From NCBI RefSeq assembly GCF_900199705.1, contig NZ_LT904908.1:1597452-1661451 (forward strand): a DNA stretch of 64,000 nt. The letters run 5' to 3'. Source of the stretch: Collinsella provencensis. GTDB lineage: Bacteria > Actinomycetota > Coriobacteriia > Coriobacteriales > Coriobacteriaceae. Below the pieces are notes generated by a model. The model was given only the letters and a program-made list of their open reading frames with translations. It was not told the origin of the DNA and ran no database searches. Shown here piece after piece: positions 43,376 through 52,398 of this stretch. Each line of letters opens with the position of its first letter. Position 1 is the first letter of the stretch. The translations under genes and the position numbers were made by a program.

Positions 43376-44995
43376 ATGATTTCGATGCTATTGCTACAGG
43401 CACTTCTCGTTGCGTTCTGCACGTGGTTTGCCGCTACGGCATGCCCCATGTGGCTTCGCTGGTCTGCATACTTTGGCGCACCGCTCGTTGCAGGCATGGT
43501 AAACGGCTTGCTTTTTGGCAACCTTGCTTATGGACTTGAAGTTGGTTCCACGGTCATGATGGCCTACATCGGCATGGTGGCCATCGGCGGTTCTCTTCCC
43601 AGCGACTACGCGCTTGCGGGTTATCTGGGCGTTGCCATGACCATGCTCGCCGGTGCAGATCCTTCTGTGGGTCTGACCGTTGCAGTGCCTCTGGGACTTC
43701 TGGGTCTTTTGAGCTTCAACGTCAAGATGTCTTTGAACTCCGTGTGGGTTCAGAAGGCCGACAAGTATGCCGAAGAGGGCAACACCAAGGGTGTCGTTGC
43801 CATGAATCTCTTTGCCTCCCAGATTTTCCCGTTCATCACCTACTTCATTCCTTCGTTCCTGTGCGTCTACTTTGGCGCTCCCATGCTCGAGGGAATCATG
43901 AACGCCATTCCCGCACAGGTCACCTCGATCCTGTCTTTGGCGGGTCACCTCATTCCTGCACTGGGTCTTGCCATGCTCATGAGCGCGCTCTTTAACCCTG
44001 CGTTGCTCCCGTTCTTCGCTATCGGCTTCGTTCTGTCCGCTTATCTTGGCCTCGGTACCATGCCCATCGCCATTCTCGGCGCCGTTGCGGGCATTCTGCA
44101 CTTGCTTTACACCCAGAACGGGTTGGACGGCATCATCAGCAGCCTTTCTTTCGAGAAGGACGAAGAGGCTGCAGATACTGAGAAGACGAAGCGCCTCAGC
44201 AAGAAGACCCTGCGTCGTTCTTGGTTCATTTGGCAGTCTTGGGGTCAGATTTGCTACAACTACGAGCGCATGATGGGTCTGGGTTTCTGCCATTGTATGG
44301 TCCCCGTACTGCAGGAGCTCTACCCCAACGATAAGGAAGCTCAGGCCGCTGGTCTCAAGCGTCATCTGTCTTACTTCAACACCGAGAACAACTGGGGCTC
44401 CATCATTCCCGGCATCATCGCCGCCATGGAAGAAGAGCGTGCTAACGGCGCAAACATCGACGACGATATGGTGAACAGCCTTAAGACCGCTCTCATGGGT
44501 CCCCTCGCCGGCATTGGCGACTCGGTTACCCAGAGTCTCGTGAAGGTGGTCCTGCTTTCGATCGCCATCGGCCTTGCTTCTCAGGGCTCTGTGCTTGGTC
44601 CCGTGCTTCTGATCGTTCTCTTTAGTGCGTATGCCCTGGGTGTCGGCTATTTCTGCTACAACGCAGGTTACAAGTTCGGCAAAAATGCTGTTACGAAGCT
44701 GCTGGCCGGTGGACTGGTGAAGCAGCTGACCGAGGGCCTGTCTGTTATGGGTCTGATGGTTCTTGGTTGCCTCGTTGCTACTGTTATTCCGCTGACCTGC
44801 CCCCTGTCTTTCGAGCTTGCTACGGGTGTTTTGGAAGTCCAGGCCGTGTTCGACACCATTCTGCCGAAGCTTCTGCCCTTGGTCGCCTTCCTCATCACCT
44901 ATCGCTTCATCAAGAAAGGTGCCAAGCCGACGACGGTTTTGGTTGGCATGTTCGTGGTGGCTGCCATCTTCGCCCTCACCGGCATCCTTGCCTAA
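43376..44995 (+). CDS. Fused PTS mannose-family IIC-IID membrane component
   Basis: A 539-residue protein joining two usually separate subunits. Residues 1-260 are IIC-like (GAPLVAGMVNGLLFGNLAYGLEVGS; multiple helices; FNPALLPFFAIGFVLSAYLG). After a charged linker at about 262-280 (KDEEAADTEKTKRLSKKTL) the IID part starts with LRRSWFIWQSWGQICYNYERMMGLGF and includes NTENNWGSIIPGIIAAMEEERANG and LMGPLAGIGDSVTQ. There is no stop or frameshift in between. It forms the sugar channel; the transported sugar is unknown. ATG 43376 is behind AAAGGAG. Confidence 0.93.
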   Translation: MISMLLLQALLVAFCTWFAATACPMWLRWSAYFGAPLVAGMVNGLLFGNLAYGLEVGSTVMMAYIGMVAIGGSLPSDYALAGYLGVAMTMLAGADPSVGLTVAVPLGLLGLLSFNVKMSLNSVWVQKADKYAEEGNTKGVVAMNLFASQIFPFITYFIPSFLCVYFGAPMLEGIMNAIPAQVTSILSLAGHLIPALGLAMLMSALFNPALLPFFAIGFVLSAYLGLGTMPIAILGAVAGILHLLYTQNGLDGIISSLSFEKDEEAADTEKTKRLSKKTLRRSWFIWQSWGQICYNYERMMGLGFCHCMVPVLQELYPNDKEAQAAGLKRHLSYFNTENNWGSIIPGIIAAMEEERANGANIDDDMVNSLKTALMGPLAGIGDSVTQSLVKVVLLSIAIGLASQGSVLGPVLLIVLFSAYALGVGYFCYNAGYKFGKNAVTKLLAGGLVKQLTEGLSVMGLMVLGCLVATVIPLTCPLSFELATGVLEVQAVFDTILPKLLPLVAFLITYRFIKKGAKPTTVLVGMFVVAAIFALTGILA

Positions 44996-45039
44996 TGATT
45001 CGCAATTCAACTTCCCTCGCACTTTGAAAGGAAAGATCC

Positions 45040-45855
45040 GTGGACAATCTAATGAATAAGCATTTTGAAACTTTTGGTGTTGCAAAGCCTGTTATTGGAT
45101 GTCTTCATATGCAGGCCTTGCCCGGCAGCCCTTATGCAGACGATGCCATGACCTTCAAGGAGCAAATCGATCGCCTTAAGCGCGATGCCGAGGCCCTTCA
45201 GGCTGCTGGTTTTGACGCGCTCGTCTTTGCCAATGAGGGCGACCGTCCGTATCTGACTCCGGTGGGCCCCGAGACCGTTGCCAGCTATGTCCGCATTGCT
45301 ACTGAGGTTGCGCAGGAGATTTCCGTTCCCTTTGGCTGCGGTGTGCTCATTGACCCCATCGCCACGCTGGCTGTGGCAAAGGCGATTGGCGCCAAGTTCG
45401 TGCGCACCTATGTAAGCGGTTCTTTTGAGGGGCTTTTTGGTTCCCAGAAGTTCAATCCGGGTGAGATTTTTAGGTATCAGCGCCATATTGGTGCAGATGA
45501 TGTGCGCGTGTATACCTACTTTGAGGCTCACGCCGGCACCTGCCTTGATTCCCGATCCAGTGAGGAAATGCTCGATGCCGGTGTGGCCAACCTGCCCATT
45601 GCCGGCGCACTGTTCGGTGGCGCCCATGCAGGTCTTCCGCCCGAGGCTTCGCACATCGCGAGCTTGAAGGAGGAGTTCCCCGAGGTGCCCATCATCATCG
45701 GTAGCGGCGCGTCTGTGAATAACATCAAGGAGCTGCTCACCTACGGTGATGGTGTCATCATCGGTACGAGCATCAAGTACGATGGCATCCTTTGGAACAA
45801 CATTGACCCCGAGAAAGCCCAGGCATTCATCAAGACTGCCAAGAATCTGGATTAG
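45040..45855 (+). CDS. BtpA/SgcQ family protein
   Basis: A 271-residue TIM-barrel-like protein of the BtpA family: PVIGCLHMQALPGSP at the start, FGCGVLIDPIATLAVAKAIGAKFVRTYVSG in the middle and GDGVIIGTSIKYDG near the end. SgcQ is encoded with PTS and sugar-isomerase genes in E. coli sgc, and here it follows a PTS operon, suggesting action on the imported sugar phosphate. Its reaction is unknown. Start is GTG 45040 after GGAAAG, or ATG 45052. Confidence 0.88.
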   Translation: MDNLMNKHFETFGVAKPVIGCLHMQALPGSPYADDAMTFKEQIDRLKRDAEALQAAGFDALVFANEGDRPYLTPVGPETVASYVRIATEVAQEISVPFGCGVLIDPIATLAVAKAIGAKFVRTYVSGSFEGLFGSQKFNPGEIFRYQRHIGADDVRVYTYFEAHAGTCLDSRSSEEMLDAGVANLPIAGALFGGAHAGLPPEASHIASLKEEFPEVPIIIGSGASVNNIKELLTYGDGVIIGTSIKYDGILWNNIDPEKAQAFIKTAKNLD

Positions 45856-45905
45856 GTTTAGCGGGCTTTTGGCTTCGCCTGTTTTCGCAGTATAGCTTCT
45901 GCCTT

Positions 45906-45939
45906 GCCCCTCAGAAGATAATTTGACCTTCTGAGGGGC
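45906..45939 (+). terminator. Hairpin after the PTS operon
   Basis: GCCCCTCAGAAG and CTTCTGAGGGGC form a perfect 12-bp stem with a 10-nt loop. The following TATTGCGTT has few T's, so it is a weak terminator or a processing hairpin. Confidence 0.6.
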
Positions 45940-46019
45940 TATTGCGTTAAATGAGAGGATTGCGGGTTTGACGGAATGTTGAAATACATTTGCTGACTGT
46001 AGCCATTCGTGCTTGATGC

Positions 46020-48020
46020 CTACTCCCGTGCAGCCTCTTCAGCATCGGAGAGACGCAAAGAGGTGTTGAGCCAGTCGCTGTCCGGGCGGCAGACCATGCG
46101 CGCGTTGTTGTATGCCATGCGCATCGTGAGGATCGTCTGGCCGATATACGCGCCCGAATCCGTGAGCTCCACCACGAGTGCGACGTCGGGCCTCTCGTCC
46201 TCCGTAAGATCGAGGGGAAGCAGCAGGCTCATCTGATCTTTGGTAGGGTAAAACGCGGGGACCGCCGTCTTGAAGTTCCACTCCACGCGCTTTTGGGCCA
46301 GTTCGATGGCGTCGTCCAGGCGGTTTATCAGACGGCGTTTGATCCTCGAGTCGTCCTCGATGATGTTTTCGAGCCGCTCGAACGCGCTGTTTCGCGCCCC
46401 GTTATCCTTTGCGGAGAACGCAGCCTCCAATGCAGCCAGCGCCTCGTCGGAACCGCGCAGTTCCTCTTCCAAAAAGTCGTGCGGGAGCCGGTTGATATTG
46501 TCGAGCAGAATATGATCGGCGTCGCGCTCGAGCGGGCGCTCGGTATCAAAGAGCAGGTCTTCTTTGCGCTTGAAATACGATGCGCGTTTGGGGAGCGGAT
46601 TAAATGTCGCCACAAGGCGCTTTCCCCACTGCCGCGATCCCGCCTTGCAAAATGCCTCGAGCTTCCAGGGAGAGCTGCCGTACGTTGAAGGCGAGAAGCA
46701 TGCATAGATGGGCTCGTAAGTCTTGTCTACCAGCCCGGTATTGAATGCAGCAATGCGTTGCGCCTTGTCTTCAAGAACTTTGCCCTCTGATTTTAGGCGG
46801 TAGAACGTGTACTTCAGGTAGCTGCTCAGAATCGCATAAGAATTGGACTCGCCGTCTTCGTTGAAGTCCCATTTTTCGTCCAGTGCAAGATCGGCGAGCT
46901 CTTTGAGCGTCTCGTCATATTTGCCCATATAAGCCCAACGGAACAGCTCGTTGCCCGCATTGGTTTTGGCTTTGGCGTGGTACCGAGGGCTGCTTCCGCT
47001 GTCAGTGGTGTCGCTGTTCGTGGCGGCATCGTTCGGGCTGTCTATTGTGCCGGGGAAGTAATATGTGTCAACGTAGCTCACGATCCAAGGTTTTGCCTTG
47101 GGGTCGGTGGACTGGTCGTTCTTCCTGAAAGAAACCTCGATGGCCCGTCCGTCTTTGCGAAGGAGGCTGATGGGGAAGATGAGCTTGCCCTCGTAGTATC
47201 TGACCGCGCTGACCTCTCGGGCGATCTTCCATTCACGCTGCAAAAAAATCGGCAGGTTGATCCTGCAATTTGCATATTTGAGAAGCTCTTCTGAGCTGCG
47301 TTGGTCAATGCCGACGTGCGCCGAGAATTGCTGGTCGAGAGGTGCTAACTCCAGTTGCACGTCCTCCGGAATCGTCCCGTTGCGATAGTCCTTCGTGTGC
47401 GCCATGGCCTCGATGCTGTCTTTGAGAACAGGGGGGAGCGGATCGAAGGGGCCGGATTTGGAAGCGGGGGCTTTTACCTGCGGGGTCTCCATCGTGGGCT
47501 CGGCGGCATTTGCAGCGGTGTCGTCGGAGCGGTTGGCTGGAGCGGCTGCGTCTGTTTCCCCGACGGAGGGGCCTTCCGGCGCGACATCGCTTGCGTTGGA
47601 TGGGGTGTTCGGCTCGACAGCGTCGCGCATGAGCTGCAAGGAACTGATCTTGGGGACGTATGAGAGGCACCAGGGGAACCTATCATCATCGGCGTTGCGT
47701 GTAATTGAGACTTCGACAGCACAACCATTTGCGCGCTGGACATGCGTGGGGAAACTGATGGTGTTGTCATCGAACATGCGCAGGGCGCCACATTCGAGCG
47801 CTTCTCGCCAATCTGCCTGGATTTGGCTTATATGCCCCGATTCCACGCCATACAATTGCGGGAGGTCTTCCTTGCGTTGCGGCGGGAGCCAAACGGCGTC
47901 GATGAAATTGACGGGCAGCTGCTCGAGGAGCTCTGGGGGAACAGGCGCGTCAAGGTACCATGGTTCTTGGGCGGCTTGATGGATAACGGCCTTTTCTTTT
48001 TCGGTCAATTGTCGAGCCAT
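46020..48020 (-). CDS. DUF3825-domain protein with duplicated N-terminal module
   Basis: A 666-residue cytosolic protein from the ATG ending at 48020, behind GAGGAGA. The N-terminal half holds two copies of one module: ISFPTHVQRANGCAVEVSI...PWCLSYV (about 95-130) and LIFPISLLRKDGRAIEVSF...PWIVSYV (about 285-325), separated by a Pro/Ala-rich linker. The C-terminal half is a DUF3825 domain (WAYMGKYDETLKELADLAL, FNTGLVDKTYEPIYACF, FNPLPKRASYFKR). DUF3825 proteins have no proven function; some are predicted nucleotide- or RNA-related. It stands alone on the minus strand. Confidence 0.82.
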   Translation of the reverse strand: MARQLTEKEKAVIHQAAQEPWYLDAPVPPELLEQLPVNFIDAVWLPPQRKEDLPQLYGVESGHISQIQADWREALECGALRMFDDNTISFPTHVQRANGCAVEVSITRNADDDRFPWCLSYVPKISSLQLMRDAVEPNTPSNASDVAPEGPSVGETDAAAPANRSDDTAANAAEPTMETPQVKAPASKSGPFDPLPPVLKDSIEAMAHTKDYRNGTIPEDVQLELAPLDQQFSAHVGIDQRSSEELLKYANCRINLPIFLQREWKIAREVSAVRYYEGKLIFPISLLRKDGRAIEVSFRKNDQSTDPKAKPWIVSYVDTYYFPGTIDSPNDAATNSDTTDSGSSPRYHAKAKTNAGNELFRWAYMGKYDETLKELADLALDEKWDFNEDGESNSYAILSSYLKYTFYRLKSEGKVLEDKAQRIAAFNTGLVDKTYEPIYACFSPSTYGSSPWKLEAFCKAGSRQWGKRLVATFNPLPKRASYFKRKEDLLFDTERPLERDADHILLDNINRLPHDFLEEELRGSDEALAALEAAFSAKDNGARNSAFERLENIIEDDSRIKRRLINRLDDAIELAQKRVEWNFKTAVPAFYPTKDQMSLLLPLDLTEDERPDVALVVELTDSGAYIGQTILTMRMAYNNARMVCRPDSDWLNTSLRLSDAEEAARE

Positions 48021-48278
48021 CGTCGTTCTCCTCAAAACGTTATGCGCTTGCATGTTCTTGTCTGCACATCATTGTACTTCTTTGGCCGATGCCGTCTTGT
48101 GGGGTTGGCGAACTGAAGGAGCGTTAATGCCTCAAGCGCGCCGGTTTCCTGACCCGCGACACCCGCGTGTCTTGTGGAGCTGGCGAGTTGAGGGATCGCT
48201 CATGGGCCCTGTTCGGCTGTTTGGGATGCCTTTGCTATGATGGCTGCAGGTTTTGCCGATAGAAAGGTTTGTTTTCCA

Positions 48279-49337
48279 GTGAATCGAACCGGGAAGCATT
48301 TCAATCGTTTACTGACGCTGTTGCTCGGCGCCGTTCTTGTGGCAACACCGTTGTCTGCCTGTTCGGATGAGACGAGCCGAGAGGCGCTGACCGCTGCGGG
48401 CGGTTCCTGTGCGCTCGACGCATCCGGCGACGGGTCGTCCACGTGCCTTCGCGATCAGGAAGACACGCGATCGCCTCTCGGATCCGGGTGTGAATCCACC
48501 ATCGACGTCGCGGCCATTCCCGCGTATGGCGGCAGCCCGTATACCGTTGTCGAGGACAATGTTCCCGGTTTTAGCGAAACGGATCTCAGCGCGCCCGAGG
48601 AGCAATACGCGCCGCTGGATTCCCTCGGCCGCTGCGGAACCGCTTTTGCCATCGTATCCCGAAGCACGATGCCCACCGAGGAGCGGGGGAGCATCGGCAT
48701 GATCAAGCCGACCGGTTGGCGCACCGTCCGCTACGACGATCTCATTGCCGATCGATATCTGTACAACCGCTGCCACCTCATCGGATATCAGCTCACCGCT
48801 GAGAATGCCAACGAAGAGAATCTCATTACAGGCACGCGCTATATGAACGTCGAGGGGATGCTGCCGTTCGAAAACGAGGTCGCGGACTATGTGGAGCGCA
48901 CCGGCAATCGTGTGCTCTATCGTGTGACGCCGGTGTTCGTGGATGATGAGCTGGTGGCGCGCGGCGTTCAGATGGAGGCGTGCTCCGTTGAAGACGATGG
49001 CGCGGGCGTTTGCTTCAACGTGTTCTGCTACAACGTTCAACCGGGTATCGGCATCGATTACGCCACGGGCGACAGCTGGCGTATGAGCGATGACGTACCT
49101 GCGTATACGCCCGAGGAGGGGGCTGCCCAGGCTGACGGAGCGGCAGGGCAAGCCGACGTTCCGCAGTCCGCTCCGGTTGAGGTGACGTACATTCTCAACG
49201 TCAACACGGGCAAGTTCCATCTACCTGGTTGCCGATCGGTCAAGCAGATGAAGGACAAGAACAAGCGCGAGGTTAGGTCTACACGGGAAGACATGATTGC
49301 CCAGGGTTACAGCCCCTGCGCCAACTGCAATCCGTAA
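48279..49337 (+). CDS. Secreted lipoprotein DNA/RNA non-specific endonuclease
   Basis: A 352-residue protein starting at GTG 48279 (AAAGG 11 bp upstream; an ATG at 48237 is possible). The N-terminus is a lipoprotein signal ending LLGAVLVATPLSAC. The beta-beta-alpha-metal nuclease core is DRYLYNRCHLIGYQL, with the catalytic His in NRCH where EndA has DRGH, followed by ENANEENLITGTRYMN. The last 45 residues, FHLPGCRSVKQM...GYSPCANCNP, look like an Ada-type Cys-rich metal-binding segment. It may scavenge extracellular DNA or act in competition. The combination with a C-terminal Cys domain is notable. Confidence 0.88.
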   Translation: MNRTGKHFNRLLTLLLGAVLVATPLSACSDETSREALTAAGGSCALDASGDGSSTCLRDQEDTRSPLGSGCESTIDVAAIPAYGGSPYTVVEDNVPGFSETDLSAPEEQYAPLDSLGRCGTAFAIVSRSTMPTEERGSIGMIKPTGWRTVRYDDLIADRYLYNRCHLIGYQLTAENANEENLITGTRYMNVEGMLPFENEVADYVERTGNRVLYRVTPVFVDDELVARGVQMEACSVEDDGAGVCFNVFCYNVQPGIGIDYATGDSWRMSDDVPAYTPEEGAAQADGAAGQADVPQSAPVEVTYILNVNTGKFHLPGCRSVKQMKDKNKREVRSTREDMIAQGYSPCANCNP

Positions 49338-49441
49338 ATGCGTGGTTGAGTGTTTGCCCCGGAAATTGAGCGCGGGCAGGGAGCTTCTTTTGGAGATTCA
49401 GGTGATAGCCCTGTCGCCTGCTCTATGCCTGAGTTCGCTGT

Positions 49442-49768
49442 CTACAGTCCCACTTCCCAGCGGCACGTTTTCATATCTACGTGAGTTTCGTCGAGGAACA
49501 CCACGCCTTCGGCCTCCAGCATGGAGCGTTGGACCTCCGGTCCGCCAAAGGCAAAGCCCTCGCAGATGCGCCCGTCGGCAAACACCACGCGATGACAGGG
49601 GATAATACCCGGGCGCGGATTGGAATGCAGGGCAAAGCCGACTTGGCGCGCGCAGCGCGGAGCGCCCATGAGGGTGGCGACCTGGCCGTAGCTCGCCACG
49701 CGGCCCTTAGGGATCTGCTCGACTATCTCGTATACGCGCTCGAAGAAATGCGTGTGGCTTATAGACAT
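49442..49768 (-). CDS. Methylated-DNA-protein cysteine methyltransferase (MGMT-type)
   Basis: A 108-residue single-domain protein: FFERVYEIVEQIPKGRVASYG, the HTH region and the active-site motif IIPCHRVVFADGRIC. The alkyl-accepting Cys is present, so this is not an alkyltransferase-like (ATL) protein, which carries Trp there. It lacks the N-terminal ribonuclease-like domain of Ogt. It probably repairs O6-alkylguanine. It lies convergent with the nuclease gene. Confidence 0.85.
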   Translation of the reverse strand: MSISHTHFFERVYEIVEQIPKGRVASYGQVATLMGAPRCARQVGFALHSNPRPGIIPCHRVVFADGRICEGFAFGGPEVQRSMLEAEGVVFLDETHVDMKTCRWEVGL

Positions 49769-49905
49769 GTTGGCCTTTCTCCTTCTGTCGAAACTATCCT
49801 GCCGAAAATGATACGGCTCATTAGCTGCGAGCTAATGTTTCGCAGCTCTTCCAAGGATACGATGTGCGTGCGCGCATTCGTAGAACCACAGAAAGAGGAG
49901 CTATC

Positions 49906-50334
49906 GTGGCAAAGGGAAAGAAAAGCGTTTGGAAGATCATCCTGATCGTCGTCGTTGTGATTGGCGTAATTGGCGCAGTCGGGTCGGGTGGCAAGAGCGA
50001 TTCGAAGGGCTCTGCCGATGCCCCGGCTCAGGAGCAGAAGCAGGAGCAGGAGGAGCCGGAGTCGGAGCCCTACGCCATCACGGACGAGACGCTTGATACG
50101 TCCAACCAGTTCAGCGCATATATCACCGGAACTTTGACAAACAATACCGACAGGGATCTGGACTACATTCAGGTTGAGTACGTCCTGTATGATGCCGATG
50201 GAGCTCAGATCGGCACTGCGCTCGCCAACACCAACAACCTCAAGGCGGGTGGAGCTTGGAAGTTTGAGGCGGCTGCATTTGAGGATGGGGCCGAGATCGC
50301 CTCTTTCGAGCTTGCTGATGTCACGGGCTTCTAA
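49906..50334 (+). CDS. FxLYD-domain membrane-anchored protein
   Basis: A 142-residue protein from GTG 49906 behind AAAGAGGAG. A short basic head (AKGKKSVWK) precedes one membrane helix IILIVVVVIGVIGAVGS. A Glu/Gln-rich linker leads to an FxLYD-like beta domain: AYITGTLTNNTDRDLDYIQVEYVLYD and GTALANTNNLKAGGAWKFEA. These extracytoplasmic domains are widespread in gut actinobacteria, with no known ligand. Confidence 0.8.
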   Translation: MAKGKKSVWKIILIVVVVIGVIGAVGSGGKSDSKGSADAPAQEQKQEQEEPESEPYAITDETLDTSNQFSAYITGTLTNNTDRDLDYIQVEYVLYDADGAQIGTALANTNNLKAGGAWKFEAAAFEDGAEIASFELADVTGF

Positions 50335-50416
50335 GCGCGATATTCTTGGAAGGCGGAAAAGCGCGATATCTAGTTTCGCGCTTCGTGCGTTCGCGTAACG
50401 CGGGAAAGGAGTCGAG

Positions 50417-50836
50417 GTGGCAGAGCGTTTAACAGAAGAGGTACTTCAGGAACTTCTTGAGAGCTCGAGTCTCGACTCCTTTGTTGATCAGGCTGAGTTC
50501 TCCTCGTGCACACTGGCGGAGTATCTGCAGCGGCTGCTTGAGAAAAAGCATCTCAAGCGCTCGCGCGTGGTGCGCATGGCGGATCTGAATGAGACGTTCG
50601 GCTACCAGATCTTTACTGGTACACGCAACCCTTCGCGCGATAAAGTTCTGCAAATCGCCTTCGCCATGGCCCTGACGTTGCGCGAGACGAACCGCGCGCT
50701 CGTTTCCGCCGGTGTGAGCACCCTCGATCCCAAATGCCGCCGCGATGCCATCGTCATCTTCTGCGTGGATCACGGCTGCTCGCTGCAAAAGGTCAACGAG
50801 GAGCTGTATCGCTTGGGTGAAGAGACTATTTGCTAG
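50417..50836 (+). CDS. HTH protein paired with a Ser/Thr kinase
   Basis: A 139-residue protein from GTG 50417 behind AAAGGAG. The middle contains an XRE-like helix-turn-helix: LAEYLQRLLEKKHLKRSRVV, LNETFGYQIFTGTRNPSRDKVLQIAFAM. The C-terminal third (RRDAIVIFCVDHGCSLQKVNEELYRLG) is a helical extension. It is followed 60 bp later by a kinase gene on the same strand, and this kind of HTH plus kinase pair suggests a signalling module with the HTH as phosphorylation target. That is an inference. Confidence 0.7.
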   Translation: MAERLTEEVLQELLESSSLDSFVDQAEFSSCTLAEYLQRLLEKKHLKRSRVVRMADLNETFGYQIFTGTRNPSRDKVLQIAFAMALTLRETNRALVSAGVSTLDPKCRRDAIVIFCVDHGCSLQKVNEELYRLGEETIC

Positions 50837-50896
50837 TGTGCGGCTTTGGTTTCCCGTTGTGTTTTAGATGTCCTGTTGGGATGCTAAGCTTTCGAT

Positions 50897-52258
50897 ATGG
50901 AAACGCTACAGGACATAAGACAAAAGTACCTGGAAACTCCCGATTCAATTTCTGATGATGGGGAGCATTCGAGTGAGGCTTTTGACGCCGCACTCGATTC
51001 GTTCTTAGACGTCGCGTCGCATGCGGATTCTTGGAACGTTGAACAGCTGCTCAAGCGCTCGGCGTATGAAACTACCGAAATCGTTGTTCCCTCGCCCGAG
51101 GGACACGGTACAGCGAGCGTACCTGCTCGCGCAATTCGCAAGCGCATTGATGGCACGCCAAATGCCGGAGCCGCATACGAGGCTTTGTGGCGCGTCCAGC
51201 AACGGGGTGTTCGCATTGAAGGAACGCCTCAGATTTTCGAATGCGTCCGCACGGGCAAAACGCTTCACGTTCTGATGGAGTACATCGAGGGGCCTTCGCT
51301 GGAGGAATACGTTGCGAGCGCTGGTCCGGGGGTCGATGCGCTGCGCAAAGTGGCGTTGAGCTTGTGCCGCACGGTGCATGACCTGCACACGCGTCTAGAA
51401 GCGCCACTCATTCATCGTGATTTGAAGCCTTCGAACATCATCATGAGTGAGCGCGGGCCTGTGGTGATCGACTATGGGATTTCGCGCGTGTGGCACCAAG
51501 ATGCCGAGTCGGATACCTCGTGTTTTGCAACGCGCTGTTACGCACCTCCCGAGCAATTCGGGTTTGGTCAGACAGACGAGCGAAGCGATGTATATGCGTT
51601 GGGAAAGATATTCTACTTTTGCCTGACGGGGGAGCATCCGCCTAATGTATGCACGGCAAAGGCGTGCAAAGAGGCTGGAATTGATGAGGGTTTTGCCGCC
51701 GTGATTGCAAAAACATGCTCTTTCAATCCAACTGATCGATATGCGAGTGCGCGAGCGTTGGCGCGTGCTGTCGAACAGTGTGTTGAGCGGCTTGATTCGC
51801 CCGACGGGAAGTTGTCTTACGAACGTGTGAGCTCTTTCAAGTATGAAAAACCTCGTAAGAGCAGGTTTCCTTACGGGCTCACGCGGCTTCGTGGGTTGCA
51901 CGATCATTTTGCAAAGTTTCTTGAGAGCAAGCTCTCAACGTATTTGGGCAAGCTGTGGAACGTCATCGTCCTTTTCGCTGCGGGATTTCTGTTGTCGGCA
52001 TGTGCATATTTGGTTGCCTGTCCCAACGAAAGAGACGCGGTGCTTCCCGTGTGGTTCCGGTTTTTGGAATACATAGTGATGCTCGGCGGCATCATCGTGA
52101 TGTTTATGTTGCTGCTGCTCGACAGGCGCCGAATCAGCGTGCGATTTCCGCTGCTTGTTCGTAGAAACATTCTGCTTGAGGCGGGAGTGGTTTTCATCGC
52201 GTCATTCTTCCTGATCATTTTTGTTTCGCTGTGCGGCTCGTTGTCAGGATTGCATTAG
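50897..52258 (+). CDS. Membrane-bound Ser/Thr protein kinase
   Basis: A 453-residue Hanks-type kinase. Catalytic loop HRDLKPSN (residues 173-180), metal motif DYG (192-194, instead of DFG), and an APPEQ activation-lobe motif (216-220) are present; a candidate ATP-anchoring Lys is in AIRKRI (about 82), but no canonical glycine-rich loop precedes it. Three hydrophobic helices follow at about 355-377, 388-410 and 425-447, so the kinase is cytosolic with a C-terminal membrane anchor and no PASTA repeats. Start ATG 50897 has a weak ribosome site. It probably acts with the upstream HTH protein. Confidence 0.87.
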   Translation: METLQDIRQKYLETPDSISDDGEHSSEAFDAALDSFLDVASHADSWNVEQLLKRSAYETTEIVVPSPEGHGTASVPARAIRKRIDGTPNAGAAYEALWRVQQRGVRIEGTPQIFECVRTGKTLHVLMEYIEGPSLEEYVASAGPGVDALRKVALSLCRTVHDLHTRLEAPLIHRDLKPSNIIMSERGPVVIDYGISRVWHQDAESDTSCFATRCYAPPEQFGFGQTDERSDVYALGKIFYFCLTGEHPPNVCTAKACKEAGIDEGFAAVIAKTCSFNPTDRYASARALARAVEQCVERLDSPDGKLSYERVSSFKYEKPRKSRFPYGLTRLRGLHDHFAKFLESKLSTYLGKLWNVIVLFAAGFLLSACAYLVACPNERDAVLPVWFRFLEYIVMLGGIIVMFMLLLLDRRRISVRFPLLVRRNILLEAGVVFIASFFLIIFVSLCGSLSGLH

Positions 52259-52398
52259 GTGCGAGGGCTTATCAGGTCAAGCGTTGTTACTGCCAAACCA
52301 GGGAATGTGAAAAGTTTCTGCTAGGTAACTTTATCCTTTGAGACCGTTGGGCCATGGGTAATATGGTGTGCGGAAAAACACTCGGAAAGGACCTGCGC

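Noticed and set aside
43394-45085. A 563-codon minus-strand frame opposite the fused PTS component
   Set aside because: Antisense to an intact membrane protein with family motifs. Its own translation is His/Gln/Arg-rich and shows no fold.
52259-52398. A DtxR/IdeR or Fur box ahead of feoAB
   Set aside because: TAGGTAACTTTATCC is only a loose partial match to an IdeR-type palindrome, not enough to call an operator.
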